In this document: piece by piece, positions 25,397 through 34,384 of the stretch
How the letters are laid out: each line of letters starts with the position of its first letter
Numbering within the stretch: the stretch's first letter is position 1
Made by a program: the position numbers and the translations under genes
DNA from: Clostridiales bacterium
GTDB taxonomy: Bacteria; Bacillota; Clostridia; Caldicoprobacterales; DTU083
Length of the DNA: 36,230 nucleotides
Reading direction: 5' to 3'
Assembly (NCBI GenBank): GCA_012842605.1
Contig: DUSN01000009.1
Coordinates: 1-36,230, forward strand
Notes under the pieces: generated by a model
Seen by the model: only the letters and a program-made list of their open reading frames with translations
Databases searched by the model: none
What the model was told of the DNA's origin: nothing

Positions 25397-26263
25397 ATGA
25401 AAAAAGTAATAGTTATAATACTGGTATTGCTGCTTATAACAGGATCTTTGACTATAGCAGCGGCAGCGGAGAAAAAAGTTGTCAGCCTTGGTGCAAACCT
25501 CAGCGACAAACAAAGGGAACAGATACTGGATTTGTTTGGTGTGAAAGAATCAGAGGTAGAAATAATAGAGGTTACAAACCAGGAAGAGCGTGCATATCTT
25601 GAGGGATTAATATCAGAGGATATTATAGGCAAAAGAGCATTTTCTTCTGCATATGTTGAAATATTGGATGCTGGTGAGGGCATTACTGTGGAAACCCACA
25701 ATATTTCATGGGTAACCAAGGAAATGTATGCCAATGCTATGGTAACCGCCGGGGTTGAAGATGCAAAGGTAATAGCCGCCGCTCCCTTTGAAGTTTCGGG
25801 AACTGCAGCATTGACGGGCATAATGAAGGCTTTCGAAAAAGCTACCGGTGAGGAATTGTCAGAGGAAGCCAAAAAGACAGCCAATGAAGAACTGGTTACT
25901 ACCGGGGAACTGGGAGAGGATATCGGCAAGGATGAAGCAGCTGTACTTATACAGGAGATCAAGGAGCGCATAATTCGTGAAAAGATTACCGACCCTGAAA
26001 AAATAAGAAAGATAATAATTGAAATAGCTGCTGATCTCAACATAAATATCACCCAGGAGCATATTGACAAGCTGGCAGACTTGATGGAACGGATCAGCAA
26101 GCTGGACCTCAGTGTTGAGAAGGTTTCGCAGCAGCTTCAGAATATCAGCAAAGGACTGGAAAAGGTAAGAGAAACGATAGAAAAGAACAAGGGCTTTTTC
26201 CAGCAGATTCTGGATGCAATCAAGAGGTTCTTTGCATGGCTGGCAGATGTATTGAGGGGTTGA
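25397..26263 (+). CDS. Secreted DUF1002 (YpuA-like) protein
   Basis: 288 residues. A signal peptide (KKVIVIILVLLLITGSLTIA, cleavage near residue 24, AAA-A-E) is followed by a DUF1002 domain recognisable by LGANLSDKQREQILDLFGV, then ITVETHNISWVTKEMYANAMVTAGV and IAAAPFEVSGTAALTGIMKAFE. The last 100 residues are highly charged and helical, probably a coiled coil, ending in a short amphipathic or hydrophobic helix (FFQQILDAIKRFFAWLADVL) that could bind the membrane. The family is common in Firmicutes and has no known function. SD GGGAGG; it starts 26 bases after ispF and may be cotranscribed with it. No terminator is seen before the next promoter. Confidence 0.85.
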   Translation: MKKVIVIILVLLLITGSLTIAAAAEKKVVSLGANLSDKQREQILDLFGVKESEVEIIEVTNQEERAYLEGLISEDIIGKRAFSSAYVEILDAGEGITVETHNISWVTKEMYANAMVTAGVEDAKVIAAAPFEVSGTAALTGIMKAFEKATGEELSEEAKKTANEELVTTGELGEDIGKDEAAVLIQEIKERIIREKITDPEKIRKIIIEIAADLNINITQEHIDKLADLMERISKLDLSVEKVSQQLQNISKGLEKVRETIEKNKGFFQQILDAIKRFFAWLADVLRG

Positions 26264-26276
26264 AGCGGCATATTAA

Positions 26277-26306
26277 TTGACAGTTTTAGTGCTGATATAT
26301 TATAAT
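26277..26306 (+). promoter_or_regulatory. Sigma-A promoter of the T-box/cysE-cysS operon
   Basis: TTGACA (26277-26282) and TATAAT (26301-26306) are both perfect, with an 18-bp spacer, and lie just upstream of the T-box leader. Confidence 0.85.
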
Positions 26307-26312
26307 TTAAAA

Positions 26313-26571
26313 ACATATTAAGAAATATATGCAAGATCATTGCTATGAGCGGGAAGAGTAGGCATATGACCGCCACAGAGAGGAGTGCTCACCGGCTGAA
26401 AGGCATTCCGGCAGTGAATATGCTGAAGTGCGCCCGGGAGCATCCTGCCTGAACTTAGTAGGGCAGGGCGGTTTGCACCGTTATATGCTGTAAAGCCGGG
26501 CACATTTGTGTCAAGCAGAGTGGAACCGCGGAACCTCCGTCTCTGACATTTTCAGAGAGGAGGTTTTTTTA
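26313..26571 (+). promoter_or_regulatory. T-box riboswitch, cysteine-specific, controlling cysE-cysS
   Basis: Stem I can be drawn with CGGG (26350-26353) paired to CCCG (26433-26436) and GCATAT (26362-26367) to ATATGC (26418-26423). The internal loop between them has an AGTA turn on the 5' side and GAA-G-TGC on the 3' side, placing the cysteine codon TGC (26429-26431) as specifier. The T-box AGAGTGGAACCGCGG is at 26517-26531. Its TGGA would pair with the UCCA end of tRNA-Cys, whose discriminator base is U. A terminator (26532-26565) and seven T follow. Uncharged tRNA-Cys should allow read-through into cysE-cysS. Confidence 0.94.
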
Positions 26572-26611
26572 AGCCGTTTTCCGCATACTTAACTCAATCA
26601 GGGGGATAATT

Positions 26612-27277
26612 ATGTTTCAAAATATAAAGGAAGATATAAAAGCTATTTTAGAACGGGATCCGGCTGCCCGCAATGCTTTGGAGGTTATCCTGTGCTATTC
26701 GGGATTCCATGCGGTTATACTTCACAGGATTGCCCATTGGCTGCATAACCATAATCTGAAATTGATTGCACGCATGTTATCCCAGTTTAACCGCTTCTTA
26801 ACAGGCATTGAAATACACCCGGCTGTTAAAATCGGAAAGGGTTTGTTTATTGATCATGGAATGGGTGTGGTCATTGGAGAAACAACGGTTATAGGGGACA
26901 ATGTTACTATTTACCAGGGAGCAACCCTGGGTGGGACAGGAAAAGAAACAGGCAAGCGTCATCCTACCATAGGCAACAATGTAGTAATAAGTACCGGTGC
27001 CAAAGTATTGGGGCCTTTTCATGTAGGAGACAATTCAAAAATCGGTGCCGGTGCGGTGGTTTTGAAGGAAGTGCCCCCAAACAGCACTGTGGTAGGCATA
27101 CCTGGCAGGGTGGTAAAAAAGGACAACAAAAGGATTCATGATCAGCAGGTTGATCTGGATCAGGTTGCGTTGCCCGACCCTGTGAATGAAGCCTTGAGAA
27201 GGCTTACCTTCAGATTATTGGAACTTGAAAAAAAAGTGGATGAATTGGAGGAGAGATTAAAAGATGAAACTGTATAA
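26612..27277 (+). CDS. cysE: Serine O-acetyltransferase
   Basis: 221 residues (B. subtilis: 217). It has an N-terminal helical domain ([30 protein letters not shown]) and a left-handed beta-helix of hexapeptide repeats ([19 protein letters not shown], then [20 protein letters not shown]), with the catalytic histidine in FIDHG. It makes O-acetylserine, the precursor for cysteine. Regulation by the Cys T-box upstream is clear. The last 14 bases overlap cysS, so the two are translated together. Confidence 0.96.
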   Translation: MFQNIKEDIKAILERDPAARNALEVILCYSGFHAVILHRIAHWLHNHNLKLIARMLSQFNRFLTGIEIHPAVKIGKGLFIDHGMGVVIGETTVIGDNVTIYQGATLGGTGKETGKRHPTIGNNVVISTGAKVLGPFHVGDNSKIGAGAVVLKEVPPNSTVVGIPGRVVKKDNKRIHDQQVDLDQVALPDPVNEALRRLTFRLLELEKKVDELEERLKDETV

Positions 27278-28658
27278 TACTCTAACCAAGCGTAAAGAAG
27301 AATTTGTACCTCTGCATCCGGGTGAGGTACGGATGTATTCCTGCGGACCCACGGTGTATAATTATTTTCACATAGGCAATGCAAGGCCTTTTATAGTATT
27401 TGATGTTTTCCGCAGGTATATGGAGTATAAAGGGTATAAGGTAACATTCGTGCAGAATTTTACTGATATTGATGACAAAATGATACAGCGGGCTAATGAG
27501 GAAGGTATTACAGTAAAAGAGCTTGGTGAAAGGTTCATTGCCGAATATTTTATTGATGCTGATAAGCTGGGTATCAAAAGAGCTGATGTTCACCCTAAAG
27601 CTACAGATCATATTGATGATATAATTGAATTTATTAAGAAGCTAATGGACAAGGGGCTTGCATACCAGGCCGGGAACGACGTGTACTACAACACCATGGC
27701 ATTTGAAGGATATGGCAAGCTCTCAGGGCAGAACTTAGAGGACCTTGAACTGGGTGCCCGCATTGATATTAACGAGAGCAAAAAGAATCCCATGGATTTT
27801 GCTTTATGGAAAGGTCAGAAACCTGGTGAGCCTGCGTGGGACAGCCCATGGGGCAAGGGCCGCCCGGGATGGCATATCGAGTGCTCGGTGATGGCCACTA
27901 AATATTTAGGAGAAACCATTGATGTGCACTCAGGAGGGCAGGACCTGATCTTTCCCCATCATGAAAATGAGATAGCCCAAAGCGAGGGAGCATCAGGCAA
28001 GCCTTTTGCCAGGTACTGGCTGCATAATGGGTATATTAACGTAGACAACCAAAAAATGTCTAAATCCCTCGGGAATTTCTTTACCGTTAGAGACATCTCC
28101 AGGGAGTTTGATCTTGAGGCAGTTCGGCTGTTTATGCTTTCATCACATTACCGCAATCCCATAAACTTCAGCAGGGAACTGCTGGAACAAGCCCAAAGCG
28201 CTTTGGAAAGGCTGTATAATGCCCGGAACAATCTTGAACACCTGCTGAAGGATGCCCCCGAAAGACCAAGTACTGATGAAGAAAAGCAGTTTTTGGACAA
28301 GCTGCCCGGATACACAGACAGCTTTGAAAAGGCTATGGAGGATGATATCAATACAGCTGACGCACTTGGGGTTATATTTGAACTGGTCAGGGAGATCAAC
28401 AGCAATATAAAACCGGGACAATCAGCTGAGGTAATCCGTGCTGCCCTGGACACCCTGAAGAAATTGACGGGCATACTGGGTCTCCTGAACAAACAGATGG
28501 GCAGTCTGGATGATGAGATTGAAGCCCTTATAGAAAAAAGGCAGCAGGCAAGAAAGGAAAAGAATTGGGCTTTGGCGGACAAGATACGGGATGATTTGAA
28601 GGAGATGGGTATTATTCTGGAGGATACGCCCCAGGGAGTACGCTGGAAGCGACTTTAA
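27264..28658 (+). CDS. cysS: Cysteinyl-tRNA synthetase
   Basis: 464 residues (B. subtilis: 466). Class I signatures are present: [19 protein letters not shown], with a zinc-binding cysteine and HIGN near 36, then [24 protein letters not shown], and KMSKS near 263. The enzyme charges tRNA-Cys. It starts inside the end of cysE and has a strong SD (GGAGGAG). mrnC, which follows cysS in B. subtilis, is absent; I see no terminator after the stop. Confidence 0.97.
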   Translation: MKLYNTLTKRKEEFVPLHPGEVRMYSCGPTVYNYFHIGNARPFIVFDVFRRYMEYKGYKVTFVQNFTDIDDKMIQRANEEGITVKELGERFIAEYFIDADKLGIKRADVHPKATDHIDDIIEFIKKLMDKGLAYQAGNDVYYNTMAFEGYGKLSGQNLEDLELGARIDINESKKNPMDFALWKGQKPGEPAWDSPWGKGRPGWHIECSVMATKYLGETIDVHSGGQDLIFPHHENEIAQSEGASGKPFARYWLHNGYINVDNQKMSKSLGNFFTVRDISREFDLEAVRLFMLSSHYRNPINFSRELLEQAQSALERLYNARNNLEHLLKDAPERPSTDEEKQFLDKLPGYTDSFEKAMEDDINTADALGVIFELVREINSNIKPGQSAEVIRAALDTLKKLTGILGLLNKQMGSLDDEIEALIEKRQQARKEKNWALADKIRDDLKEMGIILEDTPQGVRWKRL

Positions 28659-28665
28659 TCTGTGA

Positions 28666-28731
28666 ATTATTCATAGATTATTCATAGTTTGTTTAAATTC
28701 TTTTGCTATAATTTTTCGCATGAGATATAAT
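28666..28731 (+). promoter_or_regulatory. ABC-module promoter with an 11-bp tandem repeat upstream
   Basis: TTGCTA (28703-28708) and TATAAT (28726-28731) are 17 bp apart. Immediately upstream, ATTATTCATAG is repeated twice with no gap (28666-28687), a period of one DNA turn that would suit a regulator binding one face of the helix. Confidence 0.6.
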
Positions 28732-28791
28732 AAATAAAGTATGTCAAGCTATATCCACAGTATATCAGTATGAATATCGGGGGGGATACTT

Positions 28792-29739
28792 TTGATCCAA
28801 GTTGAAAATCTGACCAAGATATACGGACAGCATGTCGCTGTAGATTCCATTAATTTCAAAGTGGAACCAGGCGAAATTTTGGGGTTTCTTGGTCCCAATG
28901 GTGCAGGCAAATCCACCACTATGAATATTCTTACCGGGTACATTTCAGCTACCGGCGGCCGTGCACTGATTAACGGCATTGATATTCTTGAAGAGCCTGA
29001 GGAAGCTAAGAGAATGATTGGATATCTGCCGGAATTTCCGCCGCTTTATGGTGATATGACCGTCACCGAGTATCTTGATTTTGTCAGCGATATTAAAAAT
29101 ATTAAAGGTGCTGACAAAAAGAAGAGCATGGAAAAGATAATGGACCTGGTAAAAATCAGCGATGTAAGAGGAAGGCTGATTAAAAACTTGTCCAAAGGAT
29201 ACAAGCAGCGTGTAGGTCTGGCACAAGCCCTTATAGGCAATCCAAGGGTTCTCATATTGGATGAGCCTACTGTTGGACTGGATCCCAAACAGATAATTGA
29301 GATTCGTAATTTGATCAAGCAATTGGGCAAGGATCATACAATTATCCTCAGTTCTCATATACTGCCTGAAGTCAGTGCAGTTTGCGAGAGGGTCATTATC
29401 ATTAACAAAGGTAAAATTGTAGCCAGTGACACTCCTGAAAATCTTTCAAAAGGTCTTGGCAACAGCAGTAAGTTAAGCCTGCGGATTGCCGGGCAGGAGA
29501 AACAGGTACTAAGGGCCATACAAGAGCTGCAGGGTGTTAAATATGCAGAAGCCCAGGGTGTCAGGGAGCCTGGTACCATAGATGTCATAGTTGAGGCAGA
29601 TCCCAACGTGGATATCCGCAAACCCTTATTCAACGCAATGAGCAGAGCGTCCTATCCGATTTTGATGATGAAGTCCATGGATATGACTCTTGAAGATATA
29701 TTCCTGCAGGTAACCACGCAGGAAAAGGAGGTACAATGA
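28792..29739 (+). CDS. ABC transporter ATP-binding protein (GldA-like)
   Basis: 315 residues. Walker A GPNGAGKS near 34, signature LSKGYKQR near 133, Walker B VLILDEPTVGLD near 155, and the H-loop SSHIL are all intact. A C-terminal extension of about 90 residues (from 225) is typical of ABC-2 exporters related to GldA, NatA and CcmA. It would energise the permease that follows. The start is TTG 28792 with a GGGGGG SD seven bases upstream. The permease begins one base after its stop. Confidence 0.93.
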   Translation: MIQVENLTKIYGQHVAVDSINFKVEPGEILGFLGPNGAGKSTTMNILTGYISATGGRALINGIDILEEPEEAKRMIGYLPEFPPLYGDMTVTEYLDFVSDIKNIKGADKKKSMEKIMDLVKISDVRGRLIKNLSKGYKQRVGLAQALIGNPRVLILDEPTVGLDPKQIIEIRNLIKQLGKDHTIILSSHILPEVSAVCERVIIINKGKIVASDTPENLSKGLGNSSKLSLRIAGQEKQVLRAIQELQGVKYAEAQGVREPGTIDVIVEADPNVDIRKPLFNAMSRASYPILMMKSMDMTLEDIFLQVTTQEKEVQ

Positions 29740-29740
29740 T

Positions 29741-30604
29741 ATGCTGGCTATCATCAAGAAGGAGTTCCTGACTTATTTTAAATCAATGACCGGCTATATT
29801 TTTATGGCATCATTGTTGTTTTTTGTAGGTCTGTTCTTTGTCATGTCCAACTTGTTAAGTTTGAGCCCTGACTATAACACTGTACTTTCCAATATTACTT
29901 TCGTTTTCTTATTGGTTGTGCCTATTTTAACCATGCGTCTTATGGCAGAAGAAACCAGGCAGAAAACCGATCAGCTCCTGCTTACAAGTCCTGTAAGCCT
30001 TACAGAAATTGTAATGGGCAAGTATTTAGGAGCCGTCAGCGTTTTGTTCCTTACATTGGCTATTACATGGATTTATCCGATTATTCTAAGCACTATGGGC
30101 TCAGTTACATGGTCTGAGGTTATCGGCGGTTACATCGGATTCTTTTTGTTCGGCTCAGCTTTGATTGCCGTTGGATTATTCATTTCCTCTATTACTGACA
30201 ATCAGGTTATAGCTGCAGTTGCAACCTTTACTACACTTCTTCTGTTGTGGTTTATAGATTCCATTATAGGAAACCTGCCCACTGACAGGATAGCCGGTAT
30301 GATTTTTGCAGGTGTACTTGCAGCAGCCGTTGCATTTATCTTTTATATGGCCACACGAAACCTGTTTGTCAGCGGAGGCATTCTGCTGGTTGGCATTTTA
30401 GCCATTGCAGCAGGGTATATTTTCAAGCCGGCAATATATAACGGATTGATTGGCAAGGTACTCAGCTGGTTTTCATTATTAAGCCGCTATGAGGATTTTT
30501 CATTGGGAATTTTCAGCATAAGCCCGATTATATATTATATATCCTTCTCTGGTGTATTTGTTTTTCTGACGGTGCGGATGCTCGAGAAGAAGAGATGGAG
30601 TTAA
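29741..30604 (+). CDS. ABC-2 type permease (GldF-like)
   Basis: 287 residues with six or seven hydrophobic segments. The block MRLMAEETRQKTDQLLLTSPVSLTEIVMGKYLGA is the conserved cytoplasmic region of ABC-2 permeases of the GldF/NosY type. It forms the membrane channel with the preceding ATPase. The substrate is not known. SD AGGAGGT lies in the end of the ATPase gene. The GldG-like gene follows after 13 bases. Confidence 0.9.
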   Translation: MLAIIKKEFLTYFKSMTGYIFMASLLFFVGLFFVMSNLLSLSPDYNTVLSNITFVFLLVVPILTMRLMAEETRQKTDQLLLTSPVSLTEIVMGKYLGAVSVLFLTLAITWIYPIILSTMGSVTWSEVIGGYIGFFLFGSALIAVGLFISSITDNQVIAAVATFTTLLLLWFIDSIIGNLPTDRIAGMIFAGVLAAAVAFIFYMATRNLFVSGGILLVGILAIAAGYIFKPAIYNGLIGKVLSWFSLLSRYEDFSLGIFSISPIIYYISFSGVFVFLTVRMLEKKRWS

Positions 30605-30617
30605 GGGGGGGACAAGG

Positions 30618-32060
30618 ATGAATTCAGGCAACAGAAAAGCAAGTATTATACAATCATTCAGCAGTAAAAAGTTCAAATACGGCAGTTATGCTACCGTTAT
30701 GACCATTATAGTAATAGCAGCTGTTATCATAGTTAACCTTGTGGCAGACTTAATTCCAGTTCGTATCGACCTGACATGGAACAAGCTGTATTCTCTTTCA
30801 GAGCAGACATTTAAAGTCTTAGACGGCCTGGAAGATGACGTTACAATATATTTTGTGGGGGAACCGGACTCTGTAAACCTTGTTATTAAGGAAATCGTTC
30901 AGAGATACGCCAGCCGTTCTAATCGCATCAGCATAGACTATATTGATCCGGTGAGAGATCCTATCACAGCTCAAAAGTATACCAAGGACGGAAGGAGCTT
31001 GTCGACAGGCAGCATTGTGGTTGAAAGCGGTGAAAAATTCCGTGTAATATCCCAGTATGATATGTATAATTTTTCATCCAACACATCCCAGCTGCAGGTA
31101 GAATCTCTGGCTGTGGAACAAAGACTTACTTCTGCCATTCTGTTTGTCAGCGGTGCTGAGATGCCGGTTGCCTACCTGCTGGAAGGCCATGGCGAAGCAA
31201 TCCTGGATTACAATACCCGCAAGCAGATGGAACTGGATAACTTCAACATACAGAATCTGAACTTGTTAGGCAAAGATGCGGTGCCGGATGATGCCGATCT
31301 GCTCATAATAAATGCGCCTACGAGAGACCTTAGTGAAGATGAAGCAAAGGTTCTGAAGGCTTACCTTGAAAACGAAGGGAAAGCCATATTCCTGATGAAC
31401 CTTCTCATTGAAGATCTGCCTAATTTCCAGTCAGTTTTCCAGACTTACGGAATCAGGATGACCAATTCACTTGTTATTGAAGGTGAACAAGGCCGTTATA
31501 TCGGCGGTAATCCGCTTTTCCTGCTGCCGCAATACGGCAGTCATGAAATTGTAAGTCCGATTAAGACAAACGATCTGCCCTTATACATTCCGGGAGGTCA
31601 GGCGATAGAAATCCTGGATACCAAGAGAAATACTACAACAATAGAAACACTGCTTTCAACTTCAGATAAAGCATTTGCCAGGGCAGCGAACAGTGAGTCG
31701 ACCAGCCTTGAAAAACAGGAAGAAGACTTAGCCGGTCCTTTTAGCCTGGCTGTGGCTATCGAGGATAGAGTATACAACCTGGCTGCCAATGAAACCTACA
31801 CCACCAGGCTGGTGGTAATCGGAAACGCTGAATTTTTGAATACAGGCTTTGAGGGCGGAGTTGACCTGTTCCTGAACAGTCTGAACTGGGTTTTTGAACG
31901 GGAAGAGTCCATCAGCATCAGGCCCAAGAGCCTGGGTGTCCAACCTCTTAAAGTTACCAACACTCAGCTGAGAATTTATACTATTCTGTCTATGATAGTC
32001 ATACCGGTTGGATGTTTGATTGCAGGACTGGTAGTATGGCTGAGGAGGCGTCATCTATGA
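30618..32060 (+). CDS. GldG-like ABC-associated protein
   Basis: 480 residues. A transmembrane helix at about 25-48, a large extracytoplasmic region, and a second helix at about 453-474 ending in a basic RRRHL tail. The segment LTWNKLYSLSEQTFKVLDGLEDDVTIYFV is the hallmark of the GldG N-terminal domain; YLLEGHGEAILDYN and LLIINAPTRDLSEDEAKVLKAYLENEGKA follow. Related proteins partner ABC exporters in gliding Bacteroidetes and occur widely in non-gliding bacteria, where their role is unknown. The last four bases overlap the start of the next gene. Confidence 0.9.
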   Translation: MNSGNRKASIIQSFSSKKFKYGSYATVMTIIVIAAVIIVNLVADLIPVRIDLTWNKLYSLSEQTFKVLDGLEDDVTIYFVGEPDSVNLVIKEIVQRYASRSNRISIDYIDPVRDPITAQKYTKDGRSLSTGSIVVESGEKFRVISQYDMYNFSSNTSQLQVESLAVEQRLTSAILFVSGAEMPVAYLLEGHGEAILDYNTRKQMELDNFNIQNLNLLGKDAVPDDADLLIINAPTRDLSEDEAKVLKAYLENEGKAIFLMNLLIEDLPNFQSVFQTYGIRMTNSLVIEGEQGRYIGGNPLFLLPQYGSHEIVSPIKTNDLPLYIPGGQAIEILDTKRNTTTIETLLSTSDKAFARAANSESTSLEKQEEDLAGPFSLAVAIEDRVYNLAANETYTTRLVVIGNAEFLNTGFEGGVDLFLNSLNWVFEREESISIRPKSLGVQPLKVTNTQLRIYTILSMIVIPVGCLIAGLVVWLRRRHL

Positions 32061-33535
32061 GAAGAAAGCGCAGCCTTATTATCCTGCTTGCTGTACTGGT
32101 CTTATTGTCCGGAACATATGTATTCCTTGTGAACCGGCCTCAAAAGGAAGAGCCGGATGAATCAAAACCTGTTATTGAAATTTCCAAGTTTGATCGTGAG
32201 AAAATAGTCAGGATGACGATAAAAAACAGCAATATAGATGAGCTGGTTTTTGAAACGGAAACCAGAATTGTGGAGGAAGATAACGGGGAAAACGGTGAGG
32301 ATAGTGAACCCAAGGAAGAGAAAGTATGGGTAACCAGAAAACCTTATCCGGTAGAGCTTATACAAACCAAGGTTACTGACCTTGCAAGGACATTTTCATC
32401 CCTGACTGCAGACCAAATAGTAGAAGAGGAACCTGAGGATCTTTCCATATATGGGTTGGATAAGCCATCTGCTACCGGTACTGCTGAACTGGATGACGGT
32501 ACAAAGGTAACTTTGTTCCTGGGAAACAAGACAGCAGAAGGAAGCACTTACTACCTGATGAAGGACGGAGACCCCAAAGTATACACGGTACGCAGCATGC
32601 ATGGAGAAAGGCTTAATTCCCCTTTTTCAAATTTCAGGGAGAAATCGCTTAAGCAGATTGATCTAATGACAATGAAATATTTATATATTTCAGGAGAGGG
32701 AAGAAGGGAAATTGAGATTGTCTCAAGTGACGATATACCAAATAAAGAAGATGCATATGGCTTTTCGGCTTATTATATGATTAAGCCCTATAAGAGACCA
32801 AGGGGAATAGATTCAACCAAGCTGGGTGAAAAATTTGAGAGCGGCCTGGCCGGCCTTGTGATTAAGGACTTCGCTGATGATAACCCGACAGATTTAGCAA
32901 AATATGGGCTTGACAATCCGAAACTGCATTTTGTGATCAGGGATGAAAATAATACTCTGGATTTGTCCTTTGGAAAAAGCCTGGATGACGGGACAATTTA
33001 CTTTAAGACAGGGGATTCGGATGCGGTTTACCTTATGGACGAGAGTTCAATTTCCTTCCTGGATTTTAAACCTTTGGATATAACCGATAAATTTGCATTG
33101 CTGGTAAATATAGAAGACGTAGACAAGGTAGTCGTAGAAGGCCGGGGCAGAAAGCACACCCTCAGTATTACCCGGACAGTCAAGAAAGCAGAAAAAGAAG
33201 GGGAAGAGGACGAAACAATTGCAACCTACTTCCTGGATGGCAAAGAAGTAGAAGAAGACTTATTCAAGGACTTCTACCAGAGCATAATTGGTATCATATT
33301 TGATACCGAAAAGGCTCATACTGCCCAGGGCACACCGGATCTTCAGTTAACCTATTACCTCAATAAAGGCGAAAAGCGCCAGGTGAGCGTCGCATTCTAT
33401 CCCTATGACGATGATTTTTATTCAGTAGTCAGAGACGGTGATATGGAATCAGAATTCCTGGTATATAAAAACAGGCTGAATTGGGTATTCGAAGATTTGG
33501 AGGGCTTTTTAGCAGGCAAAATAAGAGAAGACTAA
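32057..33535 (+). CDS. DUF4340 membrane-anchored protein
   Basis: 492 residues. An N-terminal signal-anchor (SLIILLAVLVLLSGTYVFLV) precedes an acidic extracytoplasmic region with repeated DUF4340 motifs: DLSIYGLDKPSATGTAELDDG near 140 and DLAKYGLDNPKLHFVIRDEN near 290, each followed by a FGK or LGNK block. The family almost always follows GldG genes, so it is probably an accessory subunit of the same transporter. The frame opens at 32012, but ATG 32057 overlaps the previous stop (ATGA) and gives the basic MRRKRS start. A terminator follows. Confidence 0.88.
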   Translation: MRRKRSLIILLAVLVLLSGTYVFLVNRPQKEEPDESKPVIEISKFDREKIVRMTIKNSNIDELVFETETRIVEEDNGENGEDSEPKEEKVWVTRKPYPVELIQTKVTDLARTFSSLTADQIVEEEPEDLSIYGLDKPSATGTAELDDGTKVTLFLGNKTAEGSTYYLMKDGDPKVYTVRSMHGERLNSPFSNFREKSLKQIDLMTMKYLYISGEGRREIEIVSSDDIPNKEDAYGFSAYYMIKPYKRPRGIDSTKLGEKFESGLAGLVIKDFADDNPTDLAKYGLDNPKLHFVIRDENNTLDLSFGKSLDDGTIYFKTGDSDAVYLMDESSISFLDFKPLDITDKFALLVNIEDVDKVVVEGRGRKHTLSITRTVKKAEKEGEEDETIATYFLDGKEVEEDLFKDFYQSIIGIIFDTEKAHTAQGTPDLQLTYYLNKGEKRQVSVAFYPYDDDFYSVVRDGDMESEFLVYKNRLNWVFEDLEGFLAGKIRED

Positions 33536-33543
33536 GATTAAAT

Positions 33544-33585
33544 GGGCTGTCTCAAAATTTAATAACTTGAGGCGGCCCGTTTTTT
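33544..33585 (+). terminator. Intrinsic terminator of the ABC module
   Basis: GGGC and CTCAA on the left pair with TTGAG and GCCC on the right (33544-33578) around an 11-base loop, followed by GTTTTTT. A -10-like TATAAT at 33631-33636 lies between it and the next gene, without a convincing -35. Confidence 0.8.
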
Positions 33586-33694
33586 GCTGCCAAAAATTCA
33601 AGCTTATATGGAAATTTTATTTTTTTAGAGTATAATGATGTTGTACAAGCCATGTGGATGAAATCATACAGGGCACACTAAGGGAGGAATAAAG

Positions 33695-34366
33695 ATGAAG
33701 CGAAAAGCACTAATAGTCCAGGGCGGATGGGATGGACATGAACCAGTACAAGTAGCAGAAATTTTCAGGCAAGTGCTGACAGAATGTGATTTTGAAGTAG
33801 AGGTTTCAGACACGCTGGATGCGTTTCTTGACCGGGACAAATTGATGTCATTGCATTTAATCATTCCGGTTTGGACTATGGGCAAAATTACAAACGAGCA
33901 ATTGCAGCCAGTCTTGGAAGCAGTGGCAAGCGGTGTTGGAATAGCGGGCTGTCATGGAGGAATGTGTGATTCATTTAGAGAAAGCACTGAATGGCAGTTC
34001 ATGACCGGAGGCCAATGGGTAGCACACCCCGGCAATGACGGTACTCGCCATACCATTAATATTAAGAGAGGATCCAGTCCTATTGTGGAAGGAATCGAGG
34101 ATTTTGAAGTTGTAACTGAGCAATACTATATGCATGTAGACCCTGCGATTGAGGTTCTGGCTACAACCCGTTTTCCGGTAGTGGACGGGCCTCATGCAGC
34201 AAATGGGGTAGTTGATGTACCTGTGGTATGGACAAAACGATGGGGCAAGGGCAGAGTATTTTACTGCTCTCTGGGGCATCATGCTGACATAGTAGCAATG
34301 GAACAGACCCTTACCATAATGCGAAGAGGTTTCCTATGGGCAGCCGAGGGCAAAGATCTGGTATAG
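33695..34366 (+). CDS. ThuA-like (trehalose utilisation family) protein
   Basis: 223 residues, class I glutamine amidotransferase-like fold. Matches to the ThuA family are KALIVQGGWDGHEP at the N-terminus, IAGCHGGMCDSFRES in the centre, QWVAHPGNDGTRHTINI, and the end VVWTKRWGKGRVFYCSLGHHADI. The family occurs beside sugar oxidoreductases; members of the ThuA/ThuB type take part in disaccharide (trehalose, sucrose) catabolism, but the exact reaction here is unknown. SD GGGAGG. The Gfo/Idh gene begins 18 bases after its stop. Confidence 0.9.
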   Translation: MKRKALIVQGGWDGHEPVQVAEIFRQVLTECDFEVEVSDTLDAFLDRDKLMSLHLIIPVWTMGKITNEQLQPVLEAVASGVGIAGCHGGMCDSFRESTEWQFMTGGQWVAHPGNDGTRHTINIKRGSSPIVEGIEDFEVVTEQYYMHVDPAIEVLATTRFPVVDGPHAANGVVDVPVVWTKRWGKGRVFYCSLGHHADIVAMEQTLTIMRRGFLWAAEGKDLV

Positions 34367-34384
34367 GCAAGGAGGAGAAGCTTG

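Noticed and set aside
25378..26100. 240-codon - strand open frame opposite the DUF1002 gene
   Set aside because: The + strand frame has a signal peptide, SD and family match; the - strand peptide is low-complexity Ser/Ile.
33600..33640. TATAAT at 33631 as a promoter for the ThuA-like gene
   Set aside because: No acceptable -35 at 15-19 bp; noted only as a possible -10.
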